Shown here piece after piece: positions 1 through 7,109 of a stretch of DNA of 11,393 nucleotides (within the stretch, counting starts at the first letter, position 1; every line of letters starts with the position of its first letter). The DNA comes from DAOVGU01 sp030637775 [NCBI: bacterium] (GTDB lineage Bacteria; Ratteibacteria; UBA8468). The translations under genes and the position numbers were made by a program. The stretch lies in the NCBI GenBank assembly GCA_030637775.1, contig DAOWFY010000106.1:1-11393 (forward strand). Direction: 5' to 3'. The notes beneath the pieces are model-generated. The model worked only from the letters and a program-made list of their open reading frames with translations. It made no database searches and was not told the origin of the DNA.

Positions 1-132
1 AAAGACTGTTTTGTGCATCACAGCTCTATTAAAGGAGAAGGCTTCAAGACCTTACAGGAAGGTGATGAGGTAGAGTTTGAGATTACTGAAGGCGAAAAAG
101 GACCCCAGGCTTCTAATGTTGTGAAGATTTAG
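1..132 (+). CDS. Cold-shock domain protein, 3' part (5' end outside window)
   Basis: The first 43 codons after the window edge, then TAG, read as the C-terminal two-thirds of a CspA-type cold-shock protein, a small OB-fold that binds single-stranded RNA or DNA and acts as an RNA chaperone. The RNP2-like segment reads [10 protein letters not shown], where the family usually has KDVFVHFSAI, so a Cys and a second His replace the usual Val and Phe. It is followed by the typical [17 protein letters not shown] strands and the closing [10 protein letters not shown]. The length left agrees with a protein of about 65-70 residues. The start and promoter are not in the window. The tRNA gene begins 14 bp after the stop, on the same strand. 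The family call is secure; the specific paralogue is not. Confidence 0.93.
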   Translation, partial: KDCFVHHSSIKGEGFKTLQEGDEVEFEITEGEKGPQASNVVKI

Positions 133-146
133 GGTTTCTGAACGTC

Positions 147-221
147 GGGCGCATAGCTCAGCCTGGTTAGAGCACTGTCCTGATAAGGCAGGGGTCGGTG
201 GTTCGAGTCCACCTGCGCCCA
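147..221 (+). tRNA. tRNA-Ile, anticodon GAU
   Basis: A full cloverleaf can be drawn by eye. The 7-bp acceptor stem is GGGCGCA (147-153) with TGCGCCC (214-220), with discriminator A at 221. The D stem is GCTC (156-159) with GAGC (170-173). The anticodon stem CTGTC (175-179) pairs with GGCAG (187-191), including one T-G pair, around loop CTGATAA with GAT at 182-184. The T stem GGTGG (197-201) pairs with CCACC (209-213) around TTCGAGT. The 3' CCA is not encoded, so it must be added by the CCA-adding enzyme. It lies alone behind the cold-shock gene rather than in an rRNA spacer, where tRNA-Ile(GAU) is often found. The operon to its right is convergent, and no terminator is visible in the 55 bp between them. 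Confidence 0.96.
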
Positions 222-276
222 TTCGGAATTGTGACCATAAGATGGATGATACCAATAGTGACGCTACATATAGGAA

Positions 277-1674
277 CTAAAGGGGATATTCCTCCAGGTA
301 TTTGGGGACGATTACCTCACTTTTCAGGCTCTTCCTTAAAGTGGAAGCGAAGTCTGCGGCCACTTCTTTCTCGCCGTGGATAATGAATGTTTTTTCTGGT
401 GGTTTCTTGAAACCCGAAGCCCATCTTAAAAGCTCATCTCGATCAGCGTGCGCAGAGATACCATTTATTTTCTCAATCCTTGCCCGCACCGGATATATCT
501 GCCCAAGAATTCTCACCCTTTCAGGTCTCTCAAGAATTTCTCTCCCCAGGGTTCCCTTTGCTTGATAACCCACAAAGAGGATTGTGCTCTCTGGTCGCGT
601 GATATTGTGTACCAGATGGTGTTTTATTCTTCCTCCGGTGCACATCCCTGAGCCAGCCATGATAATTGAAGTCCCCTTGATGTAATTTATTGCCTTTGAT
701 TCTGCAACTGACCTTGTTGTCTTGAGCAACGGGAACTCAAATGGAGAATCCCCTCTTCCCATGAGCGCTTTTGCTTCTTTATCAAAATAGTCAGAGTATT
801 CCTTAAAAACTTCGGTAACGTTTATTGCCATTGGACTATTTACAAAAACAATAAGGTGGGGAATCTTATCCTCTCTTAATAATTTGCTGATATAGAAAAG
901 AAGTTCCTGCGCTCTCTCGATAGCAAAGGTGGGGATAACGACATTTCCTCCTGCCTCTTTCGTCTCTACGATCACCCGCTGAAGTTTTTCTACAGGAACC
1001 TCTTTTTCTTCATGGAGTCTGTTTCCGTAGGTAGATTCCATGAAAACATAGTCTGCTTTCGCAAAAACTGTCGGATCGCACAGGATAGGTCTGTTCCATC
1101 TCCCGATGTCTCCAGAAAAAATGCATCTTTTCTCCTTTCCGTCCTCAGCTATCTTCAACTCAATCATTGCCGCACCCAGGATGTGCCCCGCGTCGTAAAA
1201 AGTTGCTTTTATATCGGAAGAAATCTGAATTTGTTTCTGATACGGGACATTCTCAAAATAGGAAAACGCATTTTTTGCATCGTCAATCGTATATAGCGGA
1301 ACTTCTGGGTAGGCTCCCTTTCTTCCTTCACGCCTGTGCCTTTTCCTTTTGAATTTTGCATCCTCTTCCTGTATTTTTGCGGAATCCAGAAGGGAAATTT
1401 GAGCAATTCCTGTCGTTGGAGGAGTGCAGAAAATTTTACCCTTGAAACCTTTCCGGGCCAACCTGGGCAAATATCCGCAATGGTCAAGGTGAGCGTGGGT
1501 TAAAATCACATTATCAATACCCGCAGGCTCCACAGGAAAGGCTTCCCAGTTGCGGGTGCGGAACTCTCTTTCTTGATACAAACCGCAATCTATCAGAATC
1601 CGTGATTTACCACTCTCCACAAGGAATCTTGAGCCGGTGACATTTTCTGCGGCTCCAAGAAATGTAATTTTCAT
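277..1674 (-). CDS. MBL-fold beta-CASP ribonuclease (CPSF-like)
   Basis: The 465-residue protein is a metallo-beta-lactamase enzyme with a beta-CASP insertion and a C-terminal RMMBL segment, the arrangement of CPSF73-like RNA nucleases. Metal-site motifs are all present: HAHLDH at 60-65, DAGH with H164, SGD with D189, acidic motif A E213 in ESTYG, a motif B-like KHH around 351-353, SAHAD with H409, and HGE with H433. A basic stretch (KRKRHRREGRK) near 109-119 may contact nucleic acid. Family members cut or trim RNA using two zinc ions; whether this one is endo- or exonucleolytic cannot be told. The gene begins 8 bp after the dut stop and is last in the purD-rpsO-pnp-dut block, which places it beside PNPase and suggests a role in RNA turnover. 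No Shine-Dalgarno sequence precedes the ATG. It is distinct from RNase J, which is longer. Confidence 0.93.
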   Translation of the reverse strand: MKITFLGAAENVTGSRFLVESGKSRILIDCGLYQEREFRTRNWEAFPVEPAGIDNVILTHAHLDHCGYLPRLARKGFKGKIFCTPPTTGIAQISLLDSAKIQEEDAKFKRKRHRREGRKGAYPEVPLYTIDDAKNAFSYFENVPYQKQIQISSDIKATFYDAGHILGAAMIELKIAEDGKEKRCIFSGDIGRWNRPILCDPTVFAKADYVFMESTYGNRLHEEKEVPVEKLQRVIVETKEAGGNVVIPTFAIERAQELLFYISKLLREDKIPHLIVFVNSPMAINVTEVFKEYSDYFDKEAKALMGRGDSPFEFPLLKTTRSVAESKAINYIKGTSIIMAGSGMCTGGRIKHHLVHNITRPESTILFVGYQAKGTLGREILERPERVRILGQIYPVRARIEKINGISAHADRDELLRWASGFKKPPEKTFIIHGEKEVAADFASTLRKSLKSEVIVPKYLEEYPL

Positions 1675-1682
1675 TATTCTGA

Positions 1683-2117
1683 CTAAAATAAACCGGAACT
1701 ACCCCAGCCTTTCCTTCCCCGGGAAGTTGATGAAAGTCTCTTTTTTTCGACAACCTTTACCTTTCTGGTAGGTAGGATCAAAAGTTGGGCGATGCGGGAA
1801 CCTTTCTTTGTGCGAAAGGTCTCCCTTCCTAAGTTGATGAGAAGGATCCCTATTTCTCCCCGGTAATCTTCATCGATCACACCGGCAAGAACATGCAACC
1901 CCTTTCTTGCTAAACCACTGCGATCCTTGATAAGACCAACAGAACCTTTGGGAAGGGCAAAAGAAAAACCGGTAGGAATAAGAAATTTTTTCTCTGGTTC
2001 GATAACGATATCTACAGATGTTCTTAAATCAAGTCCATTTCCGTTCTGGCAGGCGGGAAGAGGTAAATCAGACTTTTTAATTCGTTTAATTGAGAGAATC
2101 TCATCGTTTTTCTGCAT
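1683..2117 (-). CDS. dut: Deoxyuridine triphosphatase (dUTPase)
   Basis: The 144-residue protein is a trimeric-type dUTPase that hydrolyses dUTP to dUMP and pyrophosphate, keeping uracil out of DNA and feeding thymidylate synthesis. The five family motifs are in order: GLDLRT (28-33), DRSGLARKG (65-73), AGVIDEDYRGEIG (78-90) with the catalytic Asp and substrate Tyr, GSRIAQ (106-111), and the C-terminal arm RGRKGWGSSG (133-142). The arm departs from the usual RGxGGFGSTG: a Lys replaces a Gly and Trp takes the place of the Phe that stacks on the uracil. Length is normal. The start overlaps the 3' end of pnp by 17 bp with no good ribosome binding site, so translation is probably coupled to pnp. 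Confidence 0.95.
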   Translation of the reverse strand: MQKNDEILSIKRIKKSDLPLPACQNGNGLDLRTSVDIVIEPEKKFLIPTGFSFALPKGSVGLIKDRSGLARKGLHVLAGVIDEDYRGEIGILLINLGRETFRTKKGSRIAQLLILPTRKVKVVEKKRLSSTSRGRKGWGSSGLF

Positions 2118-4179
2118 CTGTCAATGCTCGTTTCCTGCTTAAACTGATCTTGCCATCTTTGATTTCCTTCACTTTAACCTTTACCTCATCTCCAACTTTA
2201 AGTATATCTTCAACTTTACCTACATATTTATTGTCAAGTTCCGAAACATGAACAAGGCCCTCTTGACCAGGAAGAATTTCAACAAAGGCACCAAAGGGCA
2301 TAATCTTGGTTACCCTGCCTGAGTAAAGGTTGCCTACAACCGCCTCTTCCACCAAGGATTTAATAATCTTCAAGGCGCTGTTTCCTGCCTCCTGGTCGGT
2401 AGAAGCGATTTTTACTTCCCCATCATCATCAACATCAATCTTAGCCCCGGTTTCATTGATGATTTTTCTGATGGTTTTCCCCCCGGGACCGATAAGTAAT
2501 CCAATTTTATCCTTTGGTATCTGTAAGCTGGTAATCTTGGGGGCATAAGGGGAAAGAGATTCTTTTGGCTCCGAGATGGTTTCGGCCATTTTCTCCAGAA
2601 TTGTAATTCTAGCCTCTTTATTCTGCAGAAAAAGTTCCTGCAAAATCTCCCCGGTGATTAAAGCGGATTTCACATCCATCTGAATGGCCGTAACACCTTT
2701 GGCTGTCCCGGCAATTTTCAAGTCAAGGTCGCCAAAATGGTCTTCTTCTCCGGCAATATCGGTAAGAAGCAACTTCTTCTTCCCCTCCTGAATAAGCCCC
2801 ACTGTTATCCCTGCCACAGCAGATTTAATCGGAACACCGGCATCCATCAAGGCTAAAGAACCTCCGCAGACCGTGGCCATCGAAGAGGAACCATTGGAAG
2901 AAAGGATATCACTTACCACGCGAATTGTATAAGGAAACTTTTCCTCTGAAGGTATAACAGCAGAAAGGGCTCGTTCCGCCAAAACCCCATGGCCAATATC
3001 TCTCCGGCTTGGACCACGGCTGGGGCGAATCTCCCCTACGGAGAAAGGAGGAAAATTGTAGTGAACCATAAATCGCTTTGAGGACTCCTCCAAGAGAGTA
3101 TCAATAATCTGCTCATCGCTTGTTGTCCCTAAGGTCACAAGAACAAGGGCTTGCGTTTCGCCTCGCGTGAAAAGGGCCGAACCATGTGTCCGGGGTAAAA
3201 GCCCTGCCTCACAGGAAATCTCCCGTAAATCTTTGGCTTTTCTGCCATCCAGCCTTTTCCCTGTATCTAAAATTAGTTTCCGGATAGTTTCTTTTTTAAT
3301 CTCTTCATAAAAGTTATTTATTATCTCTTCACTATTTTCTGTCTCTGGAGAAGTAAACTTCTCCAGAGTCTCCGAAGAGAGATTCTTCCAGAAATTATCC
3401 CTTTTACTTTTCTCCGGGAAGTTATAAGCGTCCTTTACTCTGGGAGAAAGATATTCCTGCATCTTCCTCCATAACTCCGGAGAACTCTCCTGGTAGGAAA
3501 ATATCTTTTTCTCCTTCTTGCCTTCCCATTCTTTCTGGGCATTAATAAGCAATTTGATCGGTTTCTGAGCAAGGTCGATTGCCTCCAAGATTAAATCCTC
3601 AGGCAAAAAAGAACTCCTCCCCTCAAGCATAACCACTGAGGTCCCGGTTCCCGCCACAACAAGATTAAGTTTGCTCTCCTCCAACTGAGAGAAGGTTGGG
3701 CTAATGAGGAGTTTTTCATCCATATAGCCTACTCTTACCGCTCCCACCGGACCAAAAAATGGAATATCGGAAAGAGATAAAGCAACCGAGGCACCAATAA
3801 GAGCAAGAATGTCCGGGTCATTCTCAGTATCCGCAGAAAAGACAAGGGAGGTAACCTGAACTTCATTTTTATAATTCGGAGGAAAAAGAGGTCTAATGCT
3901 TCGATCAATAAGGCGGCTGGTAAGAACCTCCTTCTCGGTGGGTCGGCCCTCCCGTTTAAAGAACCCCCCGGGAAATTTACCTGCAGCAGAGGTATGCTCC
4001 CGATAGTCTACGGTCAACGGAAAAAATGTTGCCCCTTCCTTTGCTTTCTCAGAAGCCACTACCGAGACAAAAACAACAGTGTCTCCACAACGAACCGTTA
4101 CTGCGCTGTCAGCCTGTTTAGCCATCCGGCCGGCCTCAATGCTCAGGGGCTTCCCACCAATCTCAATCTCTTTCTTCAT
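2101..4179 (-). CDS. pnp: Polynucleotide phosphorylase
   Basis: The 692-residue protein is PNPase, the phosphate-dependent 3'-5' exoribonuclease that forms trimeric rings. Visible domains are RNase PH 1 (about 10-215, with [12 protein letters not shown] at 73-84), an alpha-helical linker (about 235-300), RNase PH 2 (about 310-535), a KH domain (about 545-610, [14 protein letters not shown] at 560-573) and an S1 domain (about 615-685, [15 protein letters not shown]). The catalytic half keeps [14 protein letters not shown] at 428-441 and the acidic cluster EEDHFGDLD with D480, D484 and D486. Length is typical. The ATG overlaps the rpsO stop as ATGA, so there is no spacer for the rpsO-pnp stem-loop used in E. 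coli for RNase III-dependent autoregulation. dut begins inside its 3' end. Confidence 0.98.
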   Translation of the reverse strand: MKKEIEIGGKPLSIEAGRMAKQADSAVTVRCGDTVVFVSVVASEKAKEGATFFPLTVDYREHTSAAGKFPGGFFKREGRPTEKEVLTSRLIDRSIRPLFPPNYKNEVQVTSLVFSADTENDPDILALIGASVALSLSDIPFFGPVGAVRVGYMDEKLLISPTFSQLEESKLNLVVAGTGTSVVMLEGRSSFLPEDLILEAIDLAQKPIKLLINAQKEWEGKKEKKIFSYQESSPELWRKMQEYLSPRVKDAYNFPEKSKRDNFWKNLSSETLEKFTSPETENSEEIINNFYEEIKKETIRKLILDTGKRLDGRKAKDLREISCEAGLLPRTHGSALFTRGETQALVLVTLGTTSDEQIIDTLLEESSKRFMVHYNFPPFSVGEIRPSRGPSRRDIGHGVLAERALSAVIPSEEKFPYTIRVVSDILSSNGSSSMATVCGGSLALMDAGVPIKSAVAGITVGLIQEGKKKLLLTDIAGEEDHFGDLDLKIAGTAKGVTAIQMDVKSALITGEILQELFLQNKEARITILEKMAETISEPKESLSPYAPKITSLQIPKDKIGLLIGPGGKTIRKIINETGAKIDVDDDGEVKIASTDQEAGNSALKIIKSLVEEAVVGNLYSGRVTKIMPFGAFVEILPGQEGLVHVSELDNKYVGKVEDILKVGDEVKVKVKEIKDGKISLSRKRALTDAEKR

Positions 4180-4445
4180 CTTCTCAGTTTTAGCTTCGCG
4201 ATGAGCTTCTCATATCTTGCAGGATCCTCTCTCTTCAGATAATTAAGCAGTTTTCGGCGTCTTCCAATGAGAATAAGCAATCCCCGTCGGGAGCCATAAT
4301 CCTTTTTCTGTCTCTGAAAGTGTTTGGTCAATTCCTCAATCCTTTTAGTGAAAAGGGCAATTTGGACCTCGGGAGAACCTGTATCCTTCTCATGGTGAGA
4401 AAGCTCTGAAATTATCTTATTTTTTGTTTTCTTCTCTAAAGCCAT
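4176..4445 (-). CDS. rpsO: 30S ribosomal protein S15
   Basis: The 89-residue product is S15, which binds the central domain of 16S rRNA early in small-subunit assembly. It has the family's usual length and the motifs [16 protein letters not shown] (17-32), the [19 protein letters not shown] core and a basic C-terminus. The start is fixed by the standard MAL... N-terminus. The order rpsO-pnp is one of the most conserved bacterial pairs. The ATG has no Shine-Dalgarno sequence: the upstream bases are TATAATAAAAAAC, which reads as a -10 box set 7 nt before the start. The gene is therefore probably expressed as a leaderless mRNA. If so, it lacks the 5'-UTR pseudoknot by which S15 represses its own translation in E. 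coli. Confidence 0.98.
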   Translation of the reverse strand: MALEKKTKNKIISELSHHEKDTGSPEVQIALFTKRIEELTKHFQRQKKDYGSRRGLLILIGRRRKLLNYLKREDPARYEKLIAKLKLRR

Positions 4446-4452
4446 GTTTTTT

Positions 4453-4481
4453 ATTATATCATATTAACTTTTTTTAATCAA
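4453..4481 (-). promoter_or_regulatory. Sigma70-type promoter for rpsO, predicted leaderless start
   Basis: On the - strand, TTGATT (4481-4476) lies 17 nt from a perfect TATAAT (4458-4453). A TG one base before the -10 gives the extended form TGATATAAT. The -10 is followed by AAAAAAC and then the rpsO ATG, so the expected start point, about 7-8 nt downstream of the -10, is at the A of the start codon. The elements overlap the last codons and stop (4466-4464) of purD. The promoter would separate expression of rpsO-pnp-dut-nuclease from purD. The elements are seen directly; activity and exact start are inferred. Confidence 0.8.
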
Positions 4482-5747
4482 TCTCAATGCCTTCTGGCCA
4501 ATATCTCTCCGGAAGTAGCAACCTTCAAAACCGATTTTTTTAACCGCCTCATAGGTATTCTTGATTGCTTCCTTAACCGTTTTCGCCAACCCCGTAACTC
4601 CTAATACCCTGCCCCCATTGGTAAGTAATCTTCCTTTTTCTTTCTTCGTACCCGCATGGAAGATAAAGACATCCTTTATCTTTTCTACCTCTCTTAAACC
4701 AAAAATGGCTTTGCCCTTTTCATACTTACCTGGGTAACCGGCCGAGACTAAAACAACGCAGAGAGCCGCCCGAGAATCCCAGCTTGCTTTTATCTTATTT
4801 AAATTCCCGCTAATCACTGCCTCCATTATCTCCACTAAATCATTCTTAAGCAAGGGTAGAATCACCTGGGTTTCAGGATCTCCAAAGCGAACATTGAACT
4901 CTAAAACCTTTGGCCCTTCCTCAGTAATCATAATTCCAATATAAAGTACTCCCTGATAGAGAATGCTCTTTCTTCTTAAAGCCAAAATTACTGGTTTGGC
5001 AATTCGGTTAATTACCTCCGAGAAGAGTTTCTCGGTCACGATAGGTGTCGGGGCAACCGCCCCCATCCCGCCAGTATTTGGGCCCCTATCTCCTTCGCCA
5101 ATCTGCTTATGATCCTGAGAGGCAAGCATCGGCAGAATATCTTTGCCATCGGTAAAGAGAATAATTGAGGCCTCCTCGCCCTTTAGACATTGTTCCACCA
5201 CTACTCTCTTCCCCGCCTCCCCGAATATCCTTTCTGCAAAGATTTTATCGAGGGCTTCTTCTGCTTCCCTTCGATTGTGGCAGATAAAAACACCTTTCCC
5301 CGCGGCCAATCCATCAATCTTAATTACTCCGGGAAATCCTTTTTTCTCTAAATAAAAAAGTGCTTCTCGGGAATTGGTAAAGACAGAGAATTCTGCGGTA
5401 GGGATAGCAAACTCTCTCATCAGTTCCTTAGCAAAGACTTTGGAGGATTCTAATTTGGCGGCTTGTCTTCCGGGAGCAAAGATACATAAGCCCTGCTTGC
5501 GGAAGAGATCTCCAATGCCTTTGGCCAAAGGAGCTTCCGGCCCAACAACCGTCAAATCAATTCTTTGGCTTTTAGCAAAAGAGGCTAAAGCCCTGATGTC
5601 TGTGGGAGAAATATCCTGACATTTTGCTACTTTAGAGATTCCACCATTGCCGGCAGCAGCATAGATCCTCTTTACCCTCGGACTCTGAGCCAATTTCCAA
5701 ATGATGGTATGCTCCCGACCGCCATCACCAATAACCAAGCACTTCAT
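4464..5747 (-). CDS. purD: Phosphoribosylamine-glycine ligase (GARS)
   Basis: The 427-residue protein is GAR synthetase, which joins glycine to 5-phosphoribosylamine with ATP in the second step of purine synthesis. The order is an N-terminal nucleotide-like fold with GDGGREH (7-13), the ATP-grasp region with KIDGLAAGKGV (143-153), the signature DRGPNTGGMGA (220-230), metal-site FNVRFGDPETQ (284-294), and a C-terminal GARS-C domain with GGRVLGVTG (378-386). Length is the family norm, with no fusion to purM or purN. It is the first gene of the left-hand block. A TATACT just before the ATG is too close to be its -10, and only a weak GGG precedes the start. The upstream 321 bp carry hairpins but no riboswitch I recognise. 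Confidence 0.98.
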   Translation of the reverse strand: MKCLVIGDGGREHTIIWKLAQSPRVKRIYAAAGNGGISKVAKCQDISPTDIRALASFAKSQRIDLTVVGPEAPLAKGIGDLFRKQGLCIFAPGRQAAKLESSKVFAKELMREFAIPTAEFSVFTNSREALFYLEKKGFPGVIKIDGLAAGKGVFICHNRREAEEALDKIFAERIFGEAGKRVVVEQCLKGEEASIILFTDGKDILPMLASQDHKQIGEGDRGPNTGGMGAVAPTPIVTEKLFSEVINRIAKPVILALRRKSILYQGVLYIGIMITEEGPKVLEFNVRFGDPETQVILPLLKNDLVEIMEAVISGNLNKIKASWDSRAALCVVLVSAGYPGKYEKGKAIFGLREVEKIKDVFIFHAGTKKEKGRLLTNGGRVLGVTGLAKTVKEAIKNTYEAVKKIGFEGCYFRRDIGQKALRLIKKS

Positions 5748-5891
5748 AAGTATACCCGGAGCACTTTCTCGACGGCACGCTCGCAGTAATGCTCGCTATG
5801 GACTCCTCCTCTGTCTGGGCATTCATACGGGGTCTAATGCCATCTACGAAAGTCTCCTCGTATTGTGGTTTACACACCAAGGCGAGTCAAG

Positions 5892-5915
5892 CCCCTCTGT
5901 ATCTCCCCAGAGGGG
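5892..5915. repeat. 8-bp perfect hairpin, palindromic element
   Basis: CCCCTCTG (5892-5899) pairs perfectly with CAGAGGGG (5908-5915) around the 8-nt loop TATCTCCC. There is no T-run after it on either strand, so it is not an obvious intrinsic terminator. The composition (CCCCTC...GAGGGG with TATCTCC) resembles the palindrome inside the tolC-like gene, and both may be degraded copies of one short palindromic repeat type. That kinship is inferred by eye only. Confidence 0.6.
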
Positions 5916-5956
5916 AGAACACTGAAGACTACAGTAAAGCAATCATAAGTAATTCC

Positions 5957-6057
5957 AGGAGATGACTGGGGTCTGTAAGCGAGTTGGCGGTTATGCCGCA
6001 GGCACGATAGTGCCGAGGAATAAGAAAGCCCAAGCGAACAAACTTTAGTCATCTCTT
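5957..6057. other. Foldable ~100-nt unit, possible ncRNA or IS605-type end remnant
   Basis: GAGATGACT (5959-5967) pairs perfectly with AGTCATCTC (6047-6055); a G-T and an A-T pair extend the stem to 11 bp (5957-6057). Inside are GCGG/CCGC (5987-5990 and 5996-5999, loop TTATG) and, directly after, GGCAC/GTGCC (6001-6005 and 6010-6014, loop GATA). The + strand text after these hairpins, GGAATAAGAAAGCCC then ACTTTAG, resembles the right ends of IS200/IS605 tnpB elements, where a region encoding guide-like RNA lies beside the last hairpin. No tnpB reading frame is next to it, so it would be a solo or decayed copy. A free-standing small RNA is equally possible. The stems are seen; identity is unresolved. 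Confidence 0.45.
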
Positions 6058-6068
6058 TCCGAGCCTAT

Positions 6069-7109
6069 TCATAATAGAGACCTTAGAGAGAGAAAGAAAA
6101 TGGAGGCAATCCCATTATTAAAGAGGTGGAGACTAATGGAAGGAATAAGGGAACCGGTTCTTTCATAGAGATAGGCTAAAACAATACCTAGGACGAATAT
6201 CGCAAGAAAAGCATAGAGACTGCGATGGACAAAAGCAAAGAGGAGACTGCTGAAAAGGATTCCTCTTTTTACTCCAAACCTTCTCCTCAGAGAAGAGTAA
6301 GCAAAACCCCGAAAGAGGAATTCCTCAAAGATCGGAGCAAAAATCACTGCCGCGAGGACAGAAAAACAGAGAAGAAATGGAGATCTCGCCTTTAGCAAAA
6401 AGATAGCAAATGTTCTCTCTGCCGGAGGATAACCGGTAACCTTAATGAGTAACCCTATCAGAAGTCCGATAAAAAACAAAATTGGCAGAAGATGAAGGTA
6501 ACTACGGATACCCAGGGTCACCTTCTCAACTTTCCTCTTTCCCACAGAAAGCAGAACAGCAAGGTGACCTTTGTTTCTGTTACGCCTTTTAATCAGAAAG
6601 CCGAAGATGAAAAGAACAACAGCGACCTCTCCCAAAATTGTATTGAAGAGAGTAAGAAAGAGGAAGGAGTCAAAGGAAGTGAAAAAAGAAGGCGGAAGAA
6701 ACATCTCTAAAAAGAAAAGGAGGCAAAGGAAAAAATAGAAAAAGAGCCCGGCGCGAAATAGGTCAGAAATCTCCCAATTGACTTGAGGAAAGAGAGAGTT
6801 CGCTAATGGAAATCTTTTTCGCTTCAGAAAGAAAAGATTAAGAAAAAGCCCGATGAGAAAAGCCATAAGAATAAAAAGGAGGAAGAAATTGAAAAAATAG
6901 AGTCGGAAGGTCTTGCCCTCGCTTATCTTCTCCTTCAAAATCTTCTCCTTAACTGTTGTTCCCAAAGAGACAGTTTCCTTTTCCCCCGGAGAAAGAAATT
7001 GCGCCCTTTTGATAAGTGTGCCTCTCCCCCCAAAAGATGTGGTGAAAAGAAGAATAAACAAGAGCATTCCGATGTAAATCCTCTCCTTCTTAAAGAAATT
7101 AAACATCAT
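6069..7109 (-). CDS. CPBP-family intramembrane metalloprotease (CAAX/Abi type)
   Basis: The 346-residue, very hydrophobic protein has about eight likely membrane segments (near 12-25, 70-96, 118-138, 147-173, 205-224, 246-260, 284-315 and 325-343). Its C-terminal half carries the CPBP motifs: EEFLFR with E262, E263 and R267; FAFVH with H295; and HLFNN with H328 and N332. These residues form the metal site in the family that includes Rce1-type CAAX proteases and bacteriocin-immunity or Abi-like proteins. The bacterial substrate is unknown. The N-terminal 200 residues are a long extra membrane portion without a motif I recognise. The ATG overlaps the stop of the upstream TPR-SPOR gene as ATGA, so the two are probably co-translated. 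A purine-rich AAGAAG precedes the start. Confidence 0.87.
   Translation of the reverse strand: MMFNFFKKERIYIGMLLFILLFTTSFGGRGTLIKRAQFLSPGEKETVSLGTTVKEKILKEKISEGKTFRLYFFNFFLLFILMAFLIGLFLNLFFLKRKRFPLANSLFPQVNWEISDLFRAGLFFYFFLCLLFFLEMFLPPSFFTSFDSFLFLTLFNTILGEVAVVLFIFGFLIKRRNRNKGHLAVLLSVGKRKVEKVTLGIRSYLHLLPILFFIGLLIGLLIKVTGYPPAERTFAIFLLKARSPFLLCFSVLAAVIFAPIFEEFLFRGFAYSSLRRRFGVKRGILFSSLLFAFVHRSLYAFLAIFVLGIVLAYLYERTGSLIPSISLHLFNNGIASIFFLSLRSLL

Larger units (their letters stand above)
5748..6068. other. 321-bp hairpin-rich non-coding interval upstream of purD
   Basis: No convincing coding frame occurs here. From purD outward it holds: a 6-base direct repeat GCTCGC at 5779-5784 and 5791-5796; a 6-bp hairpin GGCATT/AATGCC (5818-5823 and 5836-5841); a 5-bp hairpin TACGA/TCGTA (5845-5849 and 5858-5862); an 8-bp hairpin near 5892-5915; and a foldable unit of about 100 nt at 5957-6057. 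The part next to purD could form a structured 5' leader on the - strand. It does not match the purine, ZTP, THF or guanidine riboswitch cores as I know them, nor RNase P, tmRNA or SRP RNA. The sequence GGCACGCT (5774-5781) recurs inverted at 7908-7901 in the other structured spacer. Confidence 0.6.

Noticed and set aside
222-276. Intrinsic terminator between the tRNA and the convergent nuclease gene
   Set aside because: No GC-rich hairpin followed by a T-run exists on either strand in these 55 bp.
5749-5755. TATACT directly before purD as a leaderless -10 box
   Set aside because: Only one base separates it from the ATG, so transcription would start inside the gene, and no -35 is suitably spaced.
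5701-6052. Small reading frames of 60-74 codons over the interval upstream of purD
   Set aside because: They run through hairpins, lack recognisable motifs or start signals, and partly lie antisense to purD.
5748-6068. RNase P RNA, tmRNA, SRP RNA or a known riboswitch in the purD upstream interval
   Set aside because: None of the invariant cores I know for these RNAs is present on either strand; only generic hairpins are seen.
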